A stretch of DNA of 64,000 nt from Tabrizicola sp. (GCA_025458105.1 JALOTD010000031.1:1-64000); one strand, 5' to 3'. Shown: positions 44,394 through 53,732, counted from the stretch's first letter. Notes: generated by a model from the letters alone, not told the origin. Numbers and translations: made by a program.

Positions 44394-45260
44394 ATGACCC
44401 TACCCTTCGACGGCGCGATCAGCCGCTACTTCCGCGAAGGCGCGCCCAAAGAGGTGCGCAAGGCCATCGAGACGGCCGGCAAGGACGAGATCATGACCGC
44501 CTCTTACCCCTACCGGGAGGAGATGAAGGGCAAGGACTACGACGCCCATATGGACCTCTTGCAGATCGAGCTTGCCAAGATGCAGGCGGGCCTGAAGGCC
44601 ACCGGGCAGCGGCTGCTCGTCGTCTTCGAGGGCCGCGACGCCGCCGGGAAAGGCGGGACGATCAAGGCGGTGACCGAAAACATGAACCCCCGGCAGGCCT
44701 ATGTCGTGGCACTATCGAAGCCGACGGAGCGCGAAAGCCAGCAATGGTATTTCCAGCGCTATGTCGACTGGTTCCCGGCCAAGGGCGAGATCGCCCTCTT
44801 TGACCGCAGCTGGTACAACCGCGCGATGATCGAGCATGTCTTCGGCTTCTGCTCGCCCGAACAGCGCGCCAAGTTCTTCAAGCAGCTGCCCGAGTTCGAG
44901 CAGATGATCGTCGATGAGGGGATCGTCCTCCGGAAAATCTGGCTGGAGGTCGGCCGCGCCGAGCAGCTGAAGCGCTTCCTCGACCGTGAGGGGGACCTTT
45001 TGAAGCAGTGGAAGCTAAGCCAGATCGACGTGGACGGGCTGTCGAAGTGGGATGACTACTGCAAGGCCATCGACGAGACAATGGAGAAGAGCCATTTCAA
45101 GCACGCGCCCTGGACGGTGATCCTGTCCGACGACAAGAAGCGCGCGCGGATAGCGGCGATCCAGACCATCCTCTCTTCGGTCGACTATGCGGGTAAGGAC
45201 GCGAAGGTGGTCGGGAAAATCGACGAAAAGATCTGCGGCGGGCCGAAGCTGCGGGCATGA
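44394..45260 (+). CDS. ppk2: polyphosphate kinase 2
   Basis: A 288-residue class I PPK2, which transfers phosphate from polyphosphate to nucleoside diphosphates. Walker A is [16 protein letters not shown], and the lid/Walker B region is [20 protein letters not shown], both canonical. The ATG is preceded by AAGGAGG. The downstream TetR gene starts inside its stop codon (ATGA), so the two are coupled. Confidence 0.96.
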   Translation: MTLPFDGAISRYFREGAPKEVRKAIETAGKDEIMTASYPYREEMKGKDYDAHMDLLQIELAKMQAGLKATGQRLLVVFEGRDAAGKGGTIKAVTENMNPRQAYVVALSKPTERESQQWYFQRYVDWFPAKGEIALFDRSWYNRAMIEHVFGFCSPEQRAKFFKQLPEFEQMIVDEGIVLRKIWLEVGRAEQLKRFLDREGDLLKQWKLSQIDVDGLSKWDDYCKAIDETMEKSHFKHAPWTVILSDDKKRARIAAIQTILSSVDYAGKDAKVVGKIDEKICGGPKLRA

Positions 45261-45868
45261 AGCGGGGGTATCACCACGGCAACCTTCGGCAGGCGCTGGT
45301 CGAGGCGGCTCTGGCACTGATCGCCGAGAAGGGGCCGCAAGGGTTCACCCTGTCCGAGGCGGCGAAGGCGGCGGATGTGACGCCGGCAGCGGTCTATCGC
45401 CACTTCGCGGGTCGCGACGACCTTCTGGCCGAAGTTGCACGGCAAGGATTCGACATTTTCGCCGCTCTTCTGGAATACGCCTACGATGAAGGGCGTCCCT
45501 CGGCCCTCGCAGCCTTCGAGGCGACAGGGCGAGCCTATCTGGCCTTTGCCCGAAAATACCCCGGGCACTACCAGGCCATGTTTGAGAGCGGGCTGCAGCC
45601 GGGCAAGCACGCCGATCTGGCCCAGGTCGCCGGGAAAGCGCGGGGGACAATGGACCGTGCGGCAGACGGGCTGGTCCGGGGGCTGCCCGAGGGGCGGCGT
45701 CCACCGGCGAGTATGGTCTCGGCCCATGTCTGGGCGGTCAGCCATGGGGTGGTAGAGCTGTTCGTCCGCGGGAACGGAGGGGTGCAACCCTGGTCTCCGG
45801 AAGACCTGCTGGAGACTGGGATCGGGATCTATCTGCGGGGGCTGGGATTGATCTCGCCAGACCGGTGA
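45257..45868 (+). CDS. TetR/AcrR family transcriptional regulator
   Basis: A 203-residue repressor-type protein. The N-terminal HTH is complete: [20 protein letters not shown] and [20 protein letters not shown]. The C-terminal ligand domain contains an [17 protein letters not shown] segment common in TetR_C. Its targets are unknown. It is translationally coupled to ppk2, which it may control. A hairpin with a T-run follows. Confidence 0.92.
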   Translation: MKRGYHHGNLRQALVEAALALIAEKGPQGFTLSEAAKAADVTPAAVYRHFAGRDDLLAEVARQGFDIFAALLEYAYDEGRPSALAAFEATGRAYLAFARKYPGHYQAMFESGLQPGKHADLAQVAGKARGTMDRAADGLVRGLPEGRRPPASMVSAHVWAVSHGVVELFVRGNGGVQPWSPEDLLETGIGIYLRGLGLISPDR

Positions 45869-45876
45869 GGCCCGGC

Positions 45877-45898
45877 TGTCCACGGGTGGACATTTTTT
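45877..45898 (+). terminator. Rho-independent terminator after the TetR gene
   Basis: TGTCCAC and GTGGACA form a 7-bp stem with a two-base loop followed directly by six T residues, nine bases past the TetR stop. The stem sequence belongs to the same palindromic family as 5601-5620. No gene is seen between here and 46022. Confidence 0.75.
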
Positions 45899-46022
45899 GA
45901 GCGTCAGTGAAATCAAAGACTTGGCCGTGGACGTTCACGAACCGCTAGCCTTGATTCAGGCGGCGGCTTCCAGTTTCCGACGCCGACTCATGCGCTGATC
46001 CTCTACGAAAATCAGGGCTGGA

Positions 46023-47034
46023 TCAGCGGAACAGGACCAAAGCTGACGGGCTCCAGGCGACGCGGACCTTGGTGCCGACGTCCAGCACCGGACGGCCCGG
46101 GACGTTGCGCATGGACAGTCGCACCTCGACATCCGTGCCGCCAAGGTAGACGTCGTAATAAGTCATGTCGCCGAAGTAGATCACCTCGTCGATCACGCCG
46201 TCCGTTTCGCGCTCGGGCGCCTTCTGGTCGTCGTAGAGGAGTGTCAGCGTTTCCGGGCGCAGCCCCACGACCGGGCTTTCCCCGGTCTTTGCGGGCGCCT
46301 GGGCGATGTCGAGCATGACGCGACCTAGACCCTTGGCATCGACCTCGACCGCGTTGCCGGTTTCCGCGACCTTGCGGGTCGCCGGGCGGCGATAGAGCGT
46401 CTCGGGGTCGGCCAGTTGCGCGATTTCGCCTTCGAACATCACGGCGATGCGGTCGGACATGACGAGTGCCTCTTCCTGGTCGTGGGTAACGAGGATGAAG
46501 GTGATGCCGACCTGGCGCTGCAGCTTGATGAGTTCCACCTGCATGTGTTCGCGCATCTTCTTGTCGAGCGCGGAGAGGGGTTCATCCAGAAGCAGGACCT
46601 TGGGCTTCAGGATCAGCGCGCGGGCGAGCGCAACCCGCTGCCGCTGGCCGCCCGACAGCGCATGCGCCGCCCGCTTGCCATAGCCTTTCAGGCCGACCAT
46701 CTCCAGCGCCTCGGCCACGGCCTTGGCCTTGTCGGCAGCGCTGCGCGGGTCCTTGCGCAGGCCGAAACCCACGTTTTCTTCCACGCTCATGTGCGTTCGC
46801 GGCCACATTGGCCATGTTCTTGCCGTCGATCATGATCACACCCGAGGAGATGTCCTCAAACCCCGCGATGGTGCGCAGAAGCGTGGTTTTGCCGCAGCCC
46901 GAAGGCCCGAGGAGCGAGAAGAACTCACCGGCCTTGATCGTGCCGTTGATCCCCCGCAGGGCGTGATAGTCGCCATAGTACTTATGGACGTCCTTGAACT
47001 CGATCATGGTCGGGCGGTCGTCGGAAAAGGTCAC
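46023..47034 (-). pseudogene. spermidine/putrescine-type ABC transporter ATPase (PotA-like), frameshifted
   Basis: An ATPase gene for polyamine-type import, read in two frames. The first (47034 to about 46800) has MIEFKDVHKYYGDYHALRGI, Walker A GPSGCGKTT and IDGKNMANVAAN. The second (about 46800 to 46023) begins at HMSVEENVGFGLRKD and carries the signature ALSGGQRQRVALARAL, Walker B KVLLLDEPLSALD and the TOBE domain. The Q-loop segment normally lying between (NMVFQSYAIFPH type) is missing, so tens of bases are lost and the frame shifts. Total length is 1012 bases. It overlaps the start region of the permease operon by ATGA-type spacing. Assembly error is suspected. Confidence 0.88.
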
Positions 47035-47840
47035 AGGAAGCCTCCGGAAGCTTGACCACCGGCTTTGGCAATGCCGCGGCGGCGCATGTACTCGGCAATG
47101 CCAAGCAGGATGATCGACAGGCAGACCAGAACCGTCCCGAGTGCCAGCATGGATGGCACTTTGGCGGGAAAGCGGAACTGGCCGAAGATATAGACCGACA
47201 GGATCGGCTGGCCCGAACCGAGGAAGTTCGCGATGATGAATTCGTCGAACGAGATCGTGAAGCAGATCAGGAAGCTGGCCAGGATGCCGGGCATCACCAG
47301 GGGCAGGACGATCAGTCGAAACGTTGAGAGGGGCGTTTCGCCAAGGTCCATAGCGGCCTCTTCCAGCGATTTATCCAGGCTTTGGAAGGCCGAGGTCAGG
47401 ATGGCCACGGCAAAGGGCGTGCAGATCAGCACCTGGCCCAGGATGACGGTGAAAAGCGACAACGGAATGCCGATCGACAAAAGCACGACCAGAAGCGCCA
47501 TGGCCACAATCATTTCGGGCAAGACCAGCGGCAGCATGATCATGCCCATCAGCGGTGCCTTGCCGGGGAATGCGTAACGTACGCTGGCCCGGGCGGCGAA
47601 GATGCCGAGAAGGGTAGACAGCGACGCGACCGAGAAGGCGATGATCAGGCTGTTCTTTGCGGCGTTCCGCAGGTTCTGGTCAGCCGCCATTTCGCCAAAC
47701 CATTGCAGGGTGAAGCCCTGCAGCGGGAAGGCCACGACCTTGCTTTGGTTGAAGGCAAAGATCGGCAGCAGAAGGATCGGACCGTAGAGGAACAAGAGAT
47801 AGAACAGCGTGTAGCTGCGCAGGAAGGGCGCCTTCTTCAT
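47031..47840 (-). CDS. ABC transporter permease (PotC-like)
   Basis: A 269-residue inner-membrane permease, second of the pair. Six spans and the binding-protein-dependent transport EAA loop (EEAAMDLGETPLSTFRLIVL, MPG) are visible. N-terminal LFYLLFLYGPILLLPIFAFN and FTISFDEFIIANFLGSG are typical of PotC/YdcV. The ATG at 47840 was preferred over the frame start at 47870. It overlaps both flanking genes by four bases. Confidence 0.92.
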   Translation of the reverse strand: MKKAPFLRSYTLFYLLFLYGPILLLPIFAFNQSKVVAFPLQGFTLQWFGEMAADQNLRNAAKNSLIIAFSVASLSTLLGIFAARASVRYAFPGKAPLMGMIMLPLVLPEMIVAMALLVVLLSIGIPLSLFTVILGQVLICTPFAVAILTSAFQSLDKSLEEAAMDLGETPLSTFRLIVLPLVMPGILASFLICFTISFDEFIIANFLGSGQPILSVYIFGQFRFPAKVPSMLALGTVLVCLSIILLGIAEYMRRRGIAKAGGQASGGFL

Positions 47841-48712
47841 TTCTGCCCCCCGATGTAGCGGCGGTTCCAAAGGACGAAGATCACGCTGACGATGGCAACC
47901 ATCAACATCGAGATGACCGCGAAGGCCGACCCTTGCGGGAAGTTCTGCAACTTCAGAAGCTGGGTCTCGATCAGGTTCGCGATCATCGGTTCCTTGCCGT
48001 CGCCCACAAGTTCTGGCGTGACGTAGTCGCCGACAGTCGGAATGAAGACGATCAATGCCGCGGCGATCACCCCGGGCATCGAAAGCGGCAGCGTGACGCG
48101 CAGGAACGTGACCCAGCGGCTTTCGCCCAGGTCTTGCCCGGCCTCCAGAAGGCTGCGGTCAACCTTTTCCAGGCTGACGAAGATCGGCAGGACCGCGAAG
48201 GGGGCATAGGCATGGGCCAGCACGATGATGATCGACAGGATCGAGTAGCTGGCGATGTTCAGCTGTGTATCCATGATCCCAAGGCCCATCAGCCCGGAAT
48301 CGATCAGACCGTTGTAGCCGATGATCTGGAACCACAGCGAGACACGGATGATGTAGCTGGTCCAGAACGGGATGGTGATGAGAAAGAGCCACAGGCTCTT
48401 GCGATCGGGCTTGACGTGGAAGCTGACGAAATAGGCGACCGGATAGGCCAGCAGCACGGTGATCGTGGTCACTGCCAGCGCAATCAGCAGCGATTTGCCA
48501 AGGATGTATAGATAGGCGCCCTGCGGATGGAAGAAGAGCGTCCCGTAGTTCTCCAGCGTCAAGGGAAGTTCGGCGACGCCGCGTCCGCCGGAAAGGACCG
48601 AGTAGAGCAGCACGGTTCCAAGCGGAACGGCCAGAAGCAGAAGGACGTAGATCGCTGTCGGACTGATCAGCTTGAGGCCCGCGCGAGCCTCGGAACTTGG
48701 CGTTGCGGCCAT
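47837..48712 (-). CDS. ABC transporter permease (PotB-like)
   Basis: A 291-residue inner-membrane permease, first of the operon. TAIYVLLLLAVPLGTVLLYS opens the membrane part. FLITIPFWTSYIIRVSLWFQ and the EAA loop (LLEAGQDLGESRWVTFLRVT, LPLSMPG) and FIPTVGDYVTPELVG are diagnostic for the PotB family. Together with PotC-like and ATPase genes it forms an importer. No periplasmic binding protein is encoded nearby. The promoter presumably lies in 48713-48830. Confidence 0.93.
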   Translation of the reverse strand: MAATPSSEARAGLKLISPTAIYVLLLLAVPLGTVLLYSVLSGGRGVAELPLTLENYGTLFFHPQGAYLYILGKSLLIALAVTTITVLLAYPVAYFVSFHVKPDRKSLWLFLITIPFWTSYIIRVSLWFQIIGYNGLIDSGLMGLGIMDTQLNIASYSILSIIIVLAHAYAPFAVLPIFVSLEKVDRSLLEAGQDLGESRWVTFLRVTLPLSMPGVIAAALIVFIPTVGDYVTPELVGDGKEPMIANLIETQLLKLQNFPQGSAFAVISMLMVAIVSVIFVLWNRRYIGGQK

Positions 48713-48879
48713 CTTTCCCCCTGTCCTGCCCGCGCTTGGCTGCGCCGGTCCCGTCCTGCCGTTTGATCAAACGTAGCCCGGCAAGGCGGGCTTAGGCAAG
48801 AGGGCCATTAATGTCCATGAAAATCAACCCCGGTCCGCAGCCTGCGGGCCGAGGTCTGGGCGGGATCACCAAGGGCGGA

Positions 48880-49140
48880 TCACCCGGCGACGCGCTCGAT
48901 GGAGATCGCTCGTTTTTTCAGCTCGTCGTAAAGCGTTGGCACGACGCGGATGGAGCCAACGGCCACGCGCAAGGCATCGCTGATGCGCGCCTCGGAGGGG
49001 TCGTCTCCGGCCACGCGCCAGATCATCCGGCGCGCGACGCCGTCGTCATAGACGATTTCGGTGGCCCCATGGCGGGTCTTGCGCCAGCCAAGGAAATCAG
49101 CACCCCCATGAGGGGCGTGGAAGGTCGATTGCAGGCCCAT
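48880..49140 (-). CDS. small conserved hypothetical protein
   Basis: An 86-residue soluble protein (for example HAPHGGADFLGWRKTRHGAT and EARISDALRVAVGSIRVVPT) on the minus strand, between the importer operon and the MocR gene. No motif is recognised. Composition looks coding and no overlapping frame competes. The gaps on either side (167 and 123 bases) hold nothing else that I can support. Confidence 0.55.
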   Translation of the reverse strand: MGLQSTFHAPHGGADFLGWRKTRHGATEIVYDDGVARRMIWRVAGDDPSEARISDALRVAVGSIRVVPTLYDELKKRAISIERVAG

Positions 49141-49263
49141 TTTTCGGACTCTCGCTATTCACTGCTCAGGGGGAAACCTTCCGGCAGGACCAGGGCCCCG
49201 GTCAATCCGTACTAATCGCACTTCCGCGTGAGCGAGTCGGATTTGCAACAGGTCGGGTTTTCC

Positions 49264-50688
49264 CTAGACGGACAGGTCGGCAGGCGGGCGCGCCAGCAGG
49301 TCGGCGAGCTTCTGGATCGCAGCTTCGAAAGCCTCGCGCGAAAGGTTCGCGGCAATCGCGAGGCGGATCGCATTGGGCGCGCGGCCATGGACCAGCGCAT
49401 ATTCGTCGGCCGAACGGACAAGGACTCCCCGCGCCTCGGCCATGCGGACAAAGTTCGAGGCGCGCCAGCCCTGCGGCAGCCGCAACCAGACGAACGGCAC
49501 GCCCGGTTGCCAGGCCAGGTCATAGCCGCCAAGCCGGTTGATCAGGCCTTGCAGGCGGGCTGCGAATTCGGCCTGGACCTCGGTGCGGATTCGATGCGCC
49601 GCGCCCGACCGGAAAAGATGCAGCATAAGGTCGGCCACCGGTCGCGACAGGGCAAAGAACCCGTGCTGCGCGGTCAGGCGCCCCGCCTCACCCATCCCCG
49701 CCGGACAAATGACATAGCCAAAGCGCAAGGCCGCAGAGATCGTCTTCGACACCGAGCCCACCAGCCAGACCCGTTCCGGCGCCAGCGCACGCAAGGAGGG
49801 AATGCTGCTTTCGGCTACCGAATAGCAGTCGTCCTCCAGCACCTGCAGGTCATAGCGGCGGGCGATATCCGCAATCTCTTGCCGCCGCTTGACCGGCATC
49901 CGCCCGGTCGAGGGGTTCTGCGCCTCGGTCGTCAGGCACAGGACCTGCGCGCCGTGACGACGGCAGGCAGCCTCCAGCGCCTCGGGCACGATGCCGTGCT
50001 CGTCGATCTCGACCGGCACAACTTCAGCCCGCGCTGCACGGGCAGCATACCGGAAACCGGGATAGGCCAATTCCTCGATCAGCACCACGGGACGTTCCCC
50101 CCGCAAGCAGCAGTCGAAGATCAGGCTGATCGCATTCTGCCCGCCATGGGTCAGCGCCACATCATCAGGGCCGATCGACCCCAGGATCCGGTCACCCATC
50201 CAGGTTACGATTTCGGCCCGCAAGGCCGCCTCGCCCATCTGGCTGGTATAGTCGAGCCAACCCTGCCCCGTTGCGCCAGCCATGTCCAGCAGAGCCGCCC
50301 GAAACGCCTCGGCTTGGCCGACCTCGGGCACTTGCGGTGGGCGCAGATCGACGATCCCTGTTGTTCCACCCGTGATGCGCTCGGTGTACAATGCCTGCGT
50401 CGGCCCAAGACGCGGCGATTGTGCTGCTACAAATGTACCGCGTCCGACGGTGGCGGCAAGAAGCCCCTCTTGCGTGGCCAGTTGATAGGCCCGGGCAACA
50501 GTACCGGGGGTCAGATGCAGCCGCCATGCCAGGTCGCGCACAGTAGGCAGTTGAGAATTCGCAGCTAATTCCCCGCTTCGGATCGCATCCCGAAGGGCAC
50601 GAGACAGGCCAAGATACTTGGGACCGGGAAATTGACTCAGATCAGGCGCCCAATTTGTATCAGTCACAATAATCCTCTGGCGACTCAT
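49264..50688 (-). CDS. MocR-like PLP-dependent transcriptional regulator (GntR/aminotransferase fusion)
   Basis: A 474-residue fusion. The GntR-type winged HTH is at the N-terminus (YLGLSRALRDAIRSGELAAN, SQLPTVRDLAWRLHLTPGTV). The C-terminal part is a fold-type I aminotransferase-like domain with the PLP lysine in GSVSKTISAALRFGY. Members sense pyridoxal phosphate or amino compounds and often control a divergent gene. Here the divergent neighbour is a DUF1127 gene. The shared intergenic stretch and the mocR 5' end carry TTGTATCA elements that could be its operators. Confidence 0.93.
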   Translation of the reverse strand: MSRQRIIVTDTNWAPDLSQFPGPKYLGLSRALRDAIRSGELAANSQLPTVRDLAWRLHLTPGTVARAYQLATQEGLLAATVGRGTFVAAQSPRLGPTQALYTERITGGTTGIVDLRPPQVPEVGQAEAFRAALLDMAGATGQGWLDYTSQMGEAALRAEIVTWMGDRILGSIGPDDVALTHGGQNAISLIFDCCLRGERPVVLIEELAYPGFRYAARAARAEVVPVEIDEHGIVPEALEAACRRHGAQVLCLTTEAQNPSTGRMPVKRRQEIADIARRYDLQVLEDDCYSVAESSIPSLRALAPERVWLVGSVSKTISAALRFGYVICPAGMGEAGRLTAQHGFFALSRPVADLMLHLFRSGAAHRIRTEVQAEFAARLQGLINRLGGYDLAWQPGVPFVWLRLPQGWRASNFVRMAEARGVLVRSADEYALVHGRAPNAIRLAIAANLSREAFEAAIQKLADLLARPPADLSV

Positions 50689-50728
50689 TGCGGGGTATTG
50701 CTACATTGTTCCTACGAGAGATTTAACA

Positions 50729-50742
50729 TTGTATCAATACAA
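50729..50742. promoter_or_regulatory. TTGTAT-CA-ATACAA inverted repeat, possible MocR operator
   Basis: A perfect 6-2-6 inverted repeat, 16 bases before the DUF1127 start codon and therefore overlapping its leader. A related TTGTATCAG lies inside the mocR 5' end at 50655-50663. The two TTGTATCA elements are direct repeats 74 bases apart, which fits a MocR-type site. Binding is inferred. Confidence 0.4.
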
Positions 50743-50758
50743 ATCACAGGAGGCTGCG

Positions 50759-50962
50759 ATGACCCGCAGCGAGATCAGGACCCTTCCGCTTCGAACCCGC
50801 CCCGGCCTGGTGGCGCGCCTGAACACTGCAATTGTCGAAGTTTTGACCCGTCGTCGCGACCGCCGCATCCTGGCACAGCTTGATGCCCATCTGTTGCGCG
50901 ACATTGGCCTTTCGCAGGACGAAGCCCGGACCGAAGCGGCCAAGCCGTTCTGGAAAGACTGA
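50759..50962 (+). CDS. DUF1127 domain-containing protein
   Basis: A 67-residue basic protein with a strong AGGAGG Shine-Dalgarno sequence. The DUF1127 core is visible as EVLTRRRDRRILAQLDAHLL and RDIGLSQDEARTEAAKPFW. Small arginine-rich DUF1127 proteins (such as CcaF1-type) can bind RNA or regulate phosphate and stress responses in Rhodobacter and Agrobacterium. The role here is inferred. It is divergent from the MocR regulator gene. Confidence 0.85.
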   Translation: MTRSEIRTLPLRTRPGLVARLNTAIVEVLTRRRDRRILAQLDAHLLRDIGLSQDEARTEAAKPFWKD

Positions 50963-51018
50963 CGCGGCCTTCCTTTGGTCTTACCCCTGACTGGGCCGGA
51001 TCTTCCGGCCCTTCTTTT

Positions 51019-52905
51019 TCAAGGAGACAGGCTTTGAAGCACGCCAGTCGCTGCAAGCCCGCGGGCATAGATCGTCGCCCCTTCAACGGTCAAATGTCCG
51101 GATTCGTCATGCATCAGAGGCCCCTTTCCCAGCACAGTGCAGCCCTGGCGATCCGCGCAGAACAGCGGCACCGGATCAATCAGCAGCATGCCGGGCGTTT
51201 CGAGCCGCGCGAAACCGCGCAAGAAGGCTTCTGACCGGTCGAGATCGGGCGTCAACGCGGCGATCCTCGCCCGGTCCCAGCGCAGAAGACGCTCTTCCAG
51301 CGTTGCAAACTGCGGCAAGGGCGCAACCACGACCACAGTATCGAAGACCTCACCCCACCAGGCCTGCATCTCGGCCAGCCGATCGGGCCTGCGTTCAGCG
51401 GCATCCCAGAGATTGGACAGGATGACGGTTCGAATTCCATCGGCCAGGGCTGCCTCACGCAGGCGGTCTGCCATCCGGCGGCAGTCACCGCGCATCAGCG
51501 ATGGCACCGGCGAGCAGTTCCAGCCCGTCATCTGCATCGGATTGCGCCCGGTCAGGCGGATGACTTTGGCAAAGTTTGCGGCATGGCTGTCGCCGAAAAG
51601 GGCAACGGGCCAGGCGGTCAGGCCCGGCTCGGTCGTGGCCTTGCAGTCCCAGGTGGCCAGGAAGGGCTGGGCGGGAACCGTGTGGTCGGTCATGTGGCAA
51701 GTGCCGGATTTCTGCAATGGAATGTCCAGGTCCTGCAGCCGGGCAAGTTCGGCGGGCGGATAGCCGGTCCAGGTCAGAGAGCGCCAACCACGCGCTTCGG
51801 CCAGGACGACAAGGCCGCCTGCAAGTGCCAGCGTAGCCAAGGTGGCCAGTCCGGCACCGACGCCCCAGCGGGGCAGGATCGGGTCGGTTGAGCGGCGGAA
51901 AGGCTCTTCGATCAGCCGCCAGCTGGCCCAGCCAAGGGCTATGGCGACCACCATCAGCCCGAGTTTGGTGGCCAGGTGTGGCTCTTCCGCCAGGATGACG
52001 CGCGCAAAGGCGAGAAGTGGCCAGTGCCAGAGATAGGTTCCGAAGCTGACCTTGCCAAGCCAGACCACGGGGCGAAGGGCCAGCGCCCGGCCAACCCAGG
52101 TGTCCGGTCCGGCCAGCAGGATGCAGAGCGCCGTGCAGAGAACAGGCACCATCAGCGCAAGGCCTGGCCCGATTTCGTGATACGTGACCAGGGTGACCGC
52201 GATCACCCCCATCGCGGCCAGGCTGCCGAATTGGCGCAGCGCCTTGGGCGCGGACCAGAGGAGAAGCGCGGTCAGGCTGCCCACCAGAAGCTCCACGGCA
52301 CGGGCAGGCAGAAGGTAGAAGGCGGCGCGCGGATCGGTCTCGGCCTGGCGCAGGGCTACTGCCAGCCCCAGCAGGGCGAGGCCCGCAAGCACCGGCCCCA
52401 GCGCCGACGGCTTCCGCCGCCAGACCAAAAGCAGGATCAGGGGGAAAAGCAGGTAGAACTGCTCTTCAACGCCGAGGCTCCACAGGTGCAAAAGCGGCTG
52501 AGTGGCAGCTTCGGTGTTGAAGTATCCTGTGTCGCTGTACAGGACGACGTTCGGAACCAAAGCGCTTGCGCCCAGGAAGACCGGAATGAAGCGGTCCATT
52601 TGGGCAGGGGACAGCGTGATCCAGGCCACGGGCAGGCAAACTGCAAGCAGGGCGGCAAGTGCAGGCAGGATCCGGCGCACCCGACGGCGCCAGAAGGCAG
52701 CAAGCGAGAAGGTGCCGCCCTGCAACTCGCCGACCAGGATCCGCGTGATGACATAGCCGCTGATCACAAAGAAGATGTCGACGCCCAGATATCCGCCAGG
52801 AAGCCACGACACTCCGGCGTGGTTCAGCAGGATCACCAGCACGGCCAGCGCGCGCAACCCGTCGATTTCTGGCCGGTAGCTCGGGTTCTTGTGCACGACT
52901 GCCAT
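51019..52905 (-). CDS. acyltransferase with SGNH-type C-terminal domain (OafA/OatA family)
   Basis: A 628-residue membrane protein. The N-terminal ~370 residues form the acyltransferase-3 domain: YRPEIDGLRALAVLVILLNH (conserved His), GGYLGVDIFFVISGYVI and LLHLWSLGVEEQFYLLFP, across about ten spans. The C-terminal soluble domain has ALFGDSHAAN, the SGNH nucleophile Ser segment, and a final DESGHL with the His. The pair O-acetylates cell-surface glycans. The ATG at 52905 follows a TTG nine bases upstream. It lies directly downstream of rpsI, but an rpsI terminator separates them. Confidence 0.92.
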   Translation of the reverse strand: MAVVHKNPSYRPEIDGLRALAVLVILLNHAGVSWLPGGYLGVDIFFVISGYVITRILVGELQGGTFSLAAFWRRRVRRILPALAALLAVCLPVAWITLSPAQMDRFIPVFLGASALVPNVVLYSDTGYFNTEAATQPLLHLWSLGVEEQFYLLFPLILLLVWRRKPSALGPVLAGLALLGLAVALRQAETDPRAAFYLLPARAVELLVGSLTALLLWSAPKALRQFGSLAAMGVIAVTLVTYHEIGPGLALMVPVLCTALCILLAGPDTWVGRALALRPVVWLGKVSFGTYLWHWPLLAFARVILAEEPHLATKLGLMVVAIALGWASWRLIEEPFRRSTDPILPRWGVGAGLATLATLALAGGLVVLAEARGWRSLTWTGYPPAELARLQDLDIPLQKSGTCHMTDHTVPAQPFLATWDCKATTEPGLTAWPVALFGDSHAANFAKVIRLTGRNPMQMTGWNCSPVPSLMRGDCRRMADRLREAALADGIRTVILSNLWDAAERRPDRLAEMQAWWGEVFDTVVVVAPLPQFATLEERLLRWDRARIAALTPDLDRSEAFLRGFARLETPGMLLIDPVPLFCADRQGCTVLGKGPLMHDESGHLTVEGATIYARGLAATGVLQSLSP

Positions 52906-52914
52906 TGCCCCCAA

Positions 52915-52942
52915 GGAAAAGGCCCGCCAGGGGGCGGGCCTT
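52915..52942 (-). terminator. Rho-independent terminator of rplM-rpsI
   Basis: AAGGCCCGCC (52919-52928) pairs with GGCGGGCCTT (52933-52942) around a four-base loop. On the minus strand the stem runs into TTTTCC. It lies 21 bases past the rpsI stop. Confidence 0.9.
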
Positions 52943-52962
52943 GAGGTTTCCCGTGCCAGCGA

Positions 52963-53353
52963 TCAGCGCTTCGAGAACTGGAACGAGCGGCGGGCCTTCG
53001 GCTTGCCGTACTTCTTCCGTTCGACGACGCGGCTGTCGCGGGTCAGGAAGCCTGCCGCTTTCAGCGCACCGCGCAGGGCGGGCTCGTACAGCTGCAGCGC
53101 CTTCGAGATGCCGTGCTTCACTGCACCAGCCTGACCCGAAAGGCCACCACCGGCGACGGTCGCGTAGACGTCGAACTGGCCTTCGACGTTCGCCACGGTG
53201 AAGGGCTGCTTCAGGATCATCTGCAGCACGGGACGGGCGAAGTAGACCGCCATTTCCTTGCCGTTGACCACGACCTTGCCGGAACCGGGCGACAGCGGCG
53301 GGGGCCGATCCGACAGCCGACTTCAGGTCATCGAGAGATTTGATATCGGCCAT
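52963..53353 (-). pseudogene. rpsI: 30S ribosomal protein S9 gene, disrupted by an internal deletion
   Basis: Two frames together encode S9. The start (ATG 53353, [15 protein letters not shown]) gives the alphaproteobacterial N-terminal tail. After about 25 codons the frame shifts, and family sequence resumes as [20 protein letters not shown] and continues intact to [15 protein letters not shown]. The missing part is about 95 bases, including the conserved YATGKRKDAVARVW segment. The 391-base length is not a multiple of three. S9 is essential, so the genome can hardly lack it. Sequencing or assembly error is the likely cause. It follows rplM by one base. Confidence 0.88.
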
Positions 53354-53354
53354 G

Positions 53355-53678
53355 TCACGCGCTCCGGGTGTTCTTCGGGTTCAGGACCTTGACGTCCAGA
53401 ACGGTGGGCTGCTGTGCTTCATGCGGATGGGCGGCGCCTGCGTAGACGCGCAGGTTCGACATCTGCTGGCGGCCCAGGCGGTTGCGGGTGATCATCCGCT
53501 CGACGGCCTTTTCCACCACACGCTCGGGGTGGGCGCCTTCCAACACCTGCCGCGCGGTGCGCTGCTTGATGCCGCCGGGGTGCCCGGTGTGCCAGTAGTA
53601 GACCTTGTCGTCGCGCTTCTTGCCGGTCATCTGCACCTTGTCGGCGTTGATGACGATGGTAGCGGTGAAGGTTTTCAT
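53355..53678 (-). CDS. rplM: 50S ribosomal protein L13, internally shortened
   Basis: The product has 107 residues against about 153 for the family. It begins MKTFTAT and then jumps directly to [20 protein letters not shown], continuing normally through [20 protein letters not shown] to [14 protein letters not shown]. About 46 codons that contain the conserved IDAEG..LGRLAS region are missing in frame. L13 is an essential early-assembly protein, so this form would probably not function. It precedes rpsI, with a good promoter upstream. Confidence 0.9.
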   Translation of the reverse strand: MKTFTATIVINADKVQMTGKKRDDKVYYWHTGHPGGIKQRTARQVLEGAHPERVVEKAVERMITRNRLGRQQMSNLRVYAGAAHPHEAQQPTVLDVKVLNPKNTRSA

Positions 53679-53732
53679 CGTGGTTTCCAGCAAAAGGGAG
53701 GGCATGAGCGCCCCCGGAATCTCGGATGCGGG

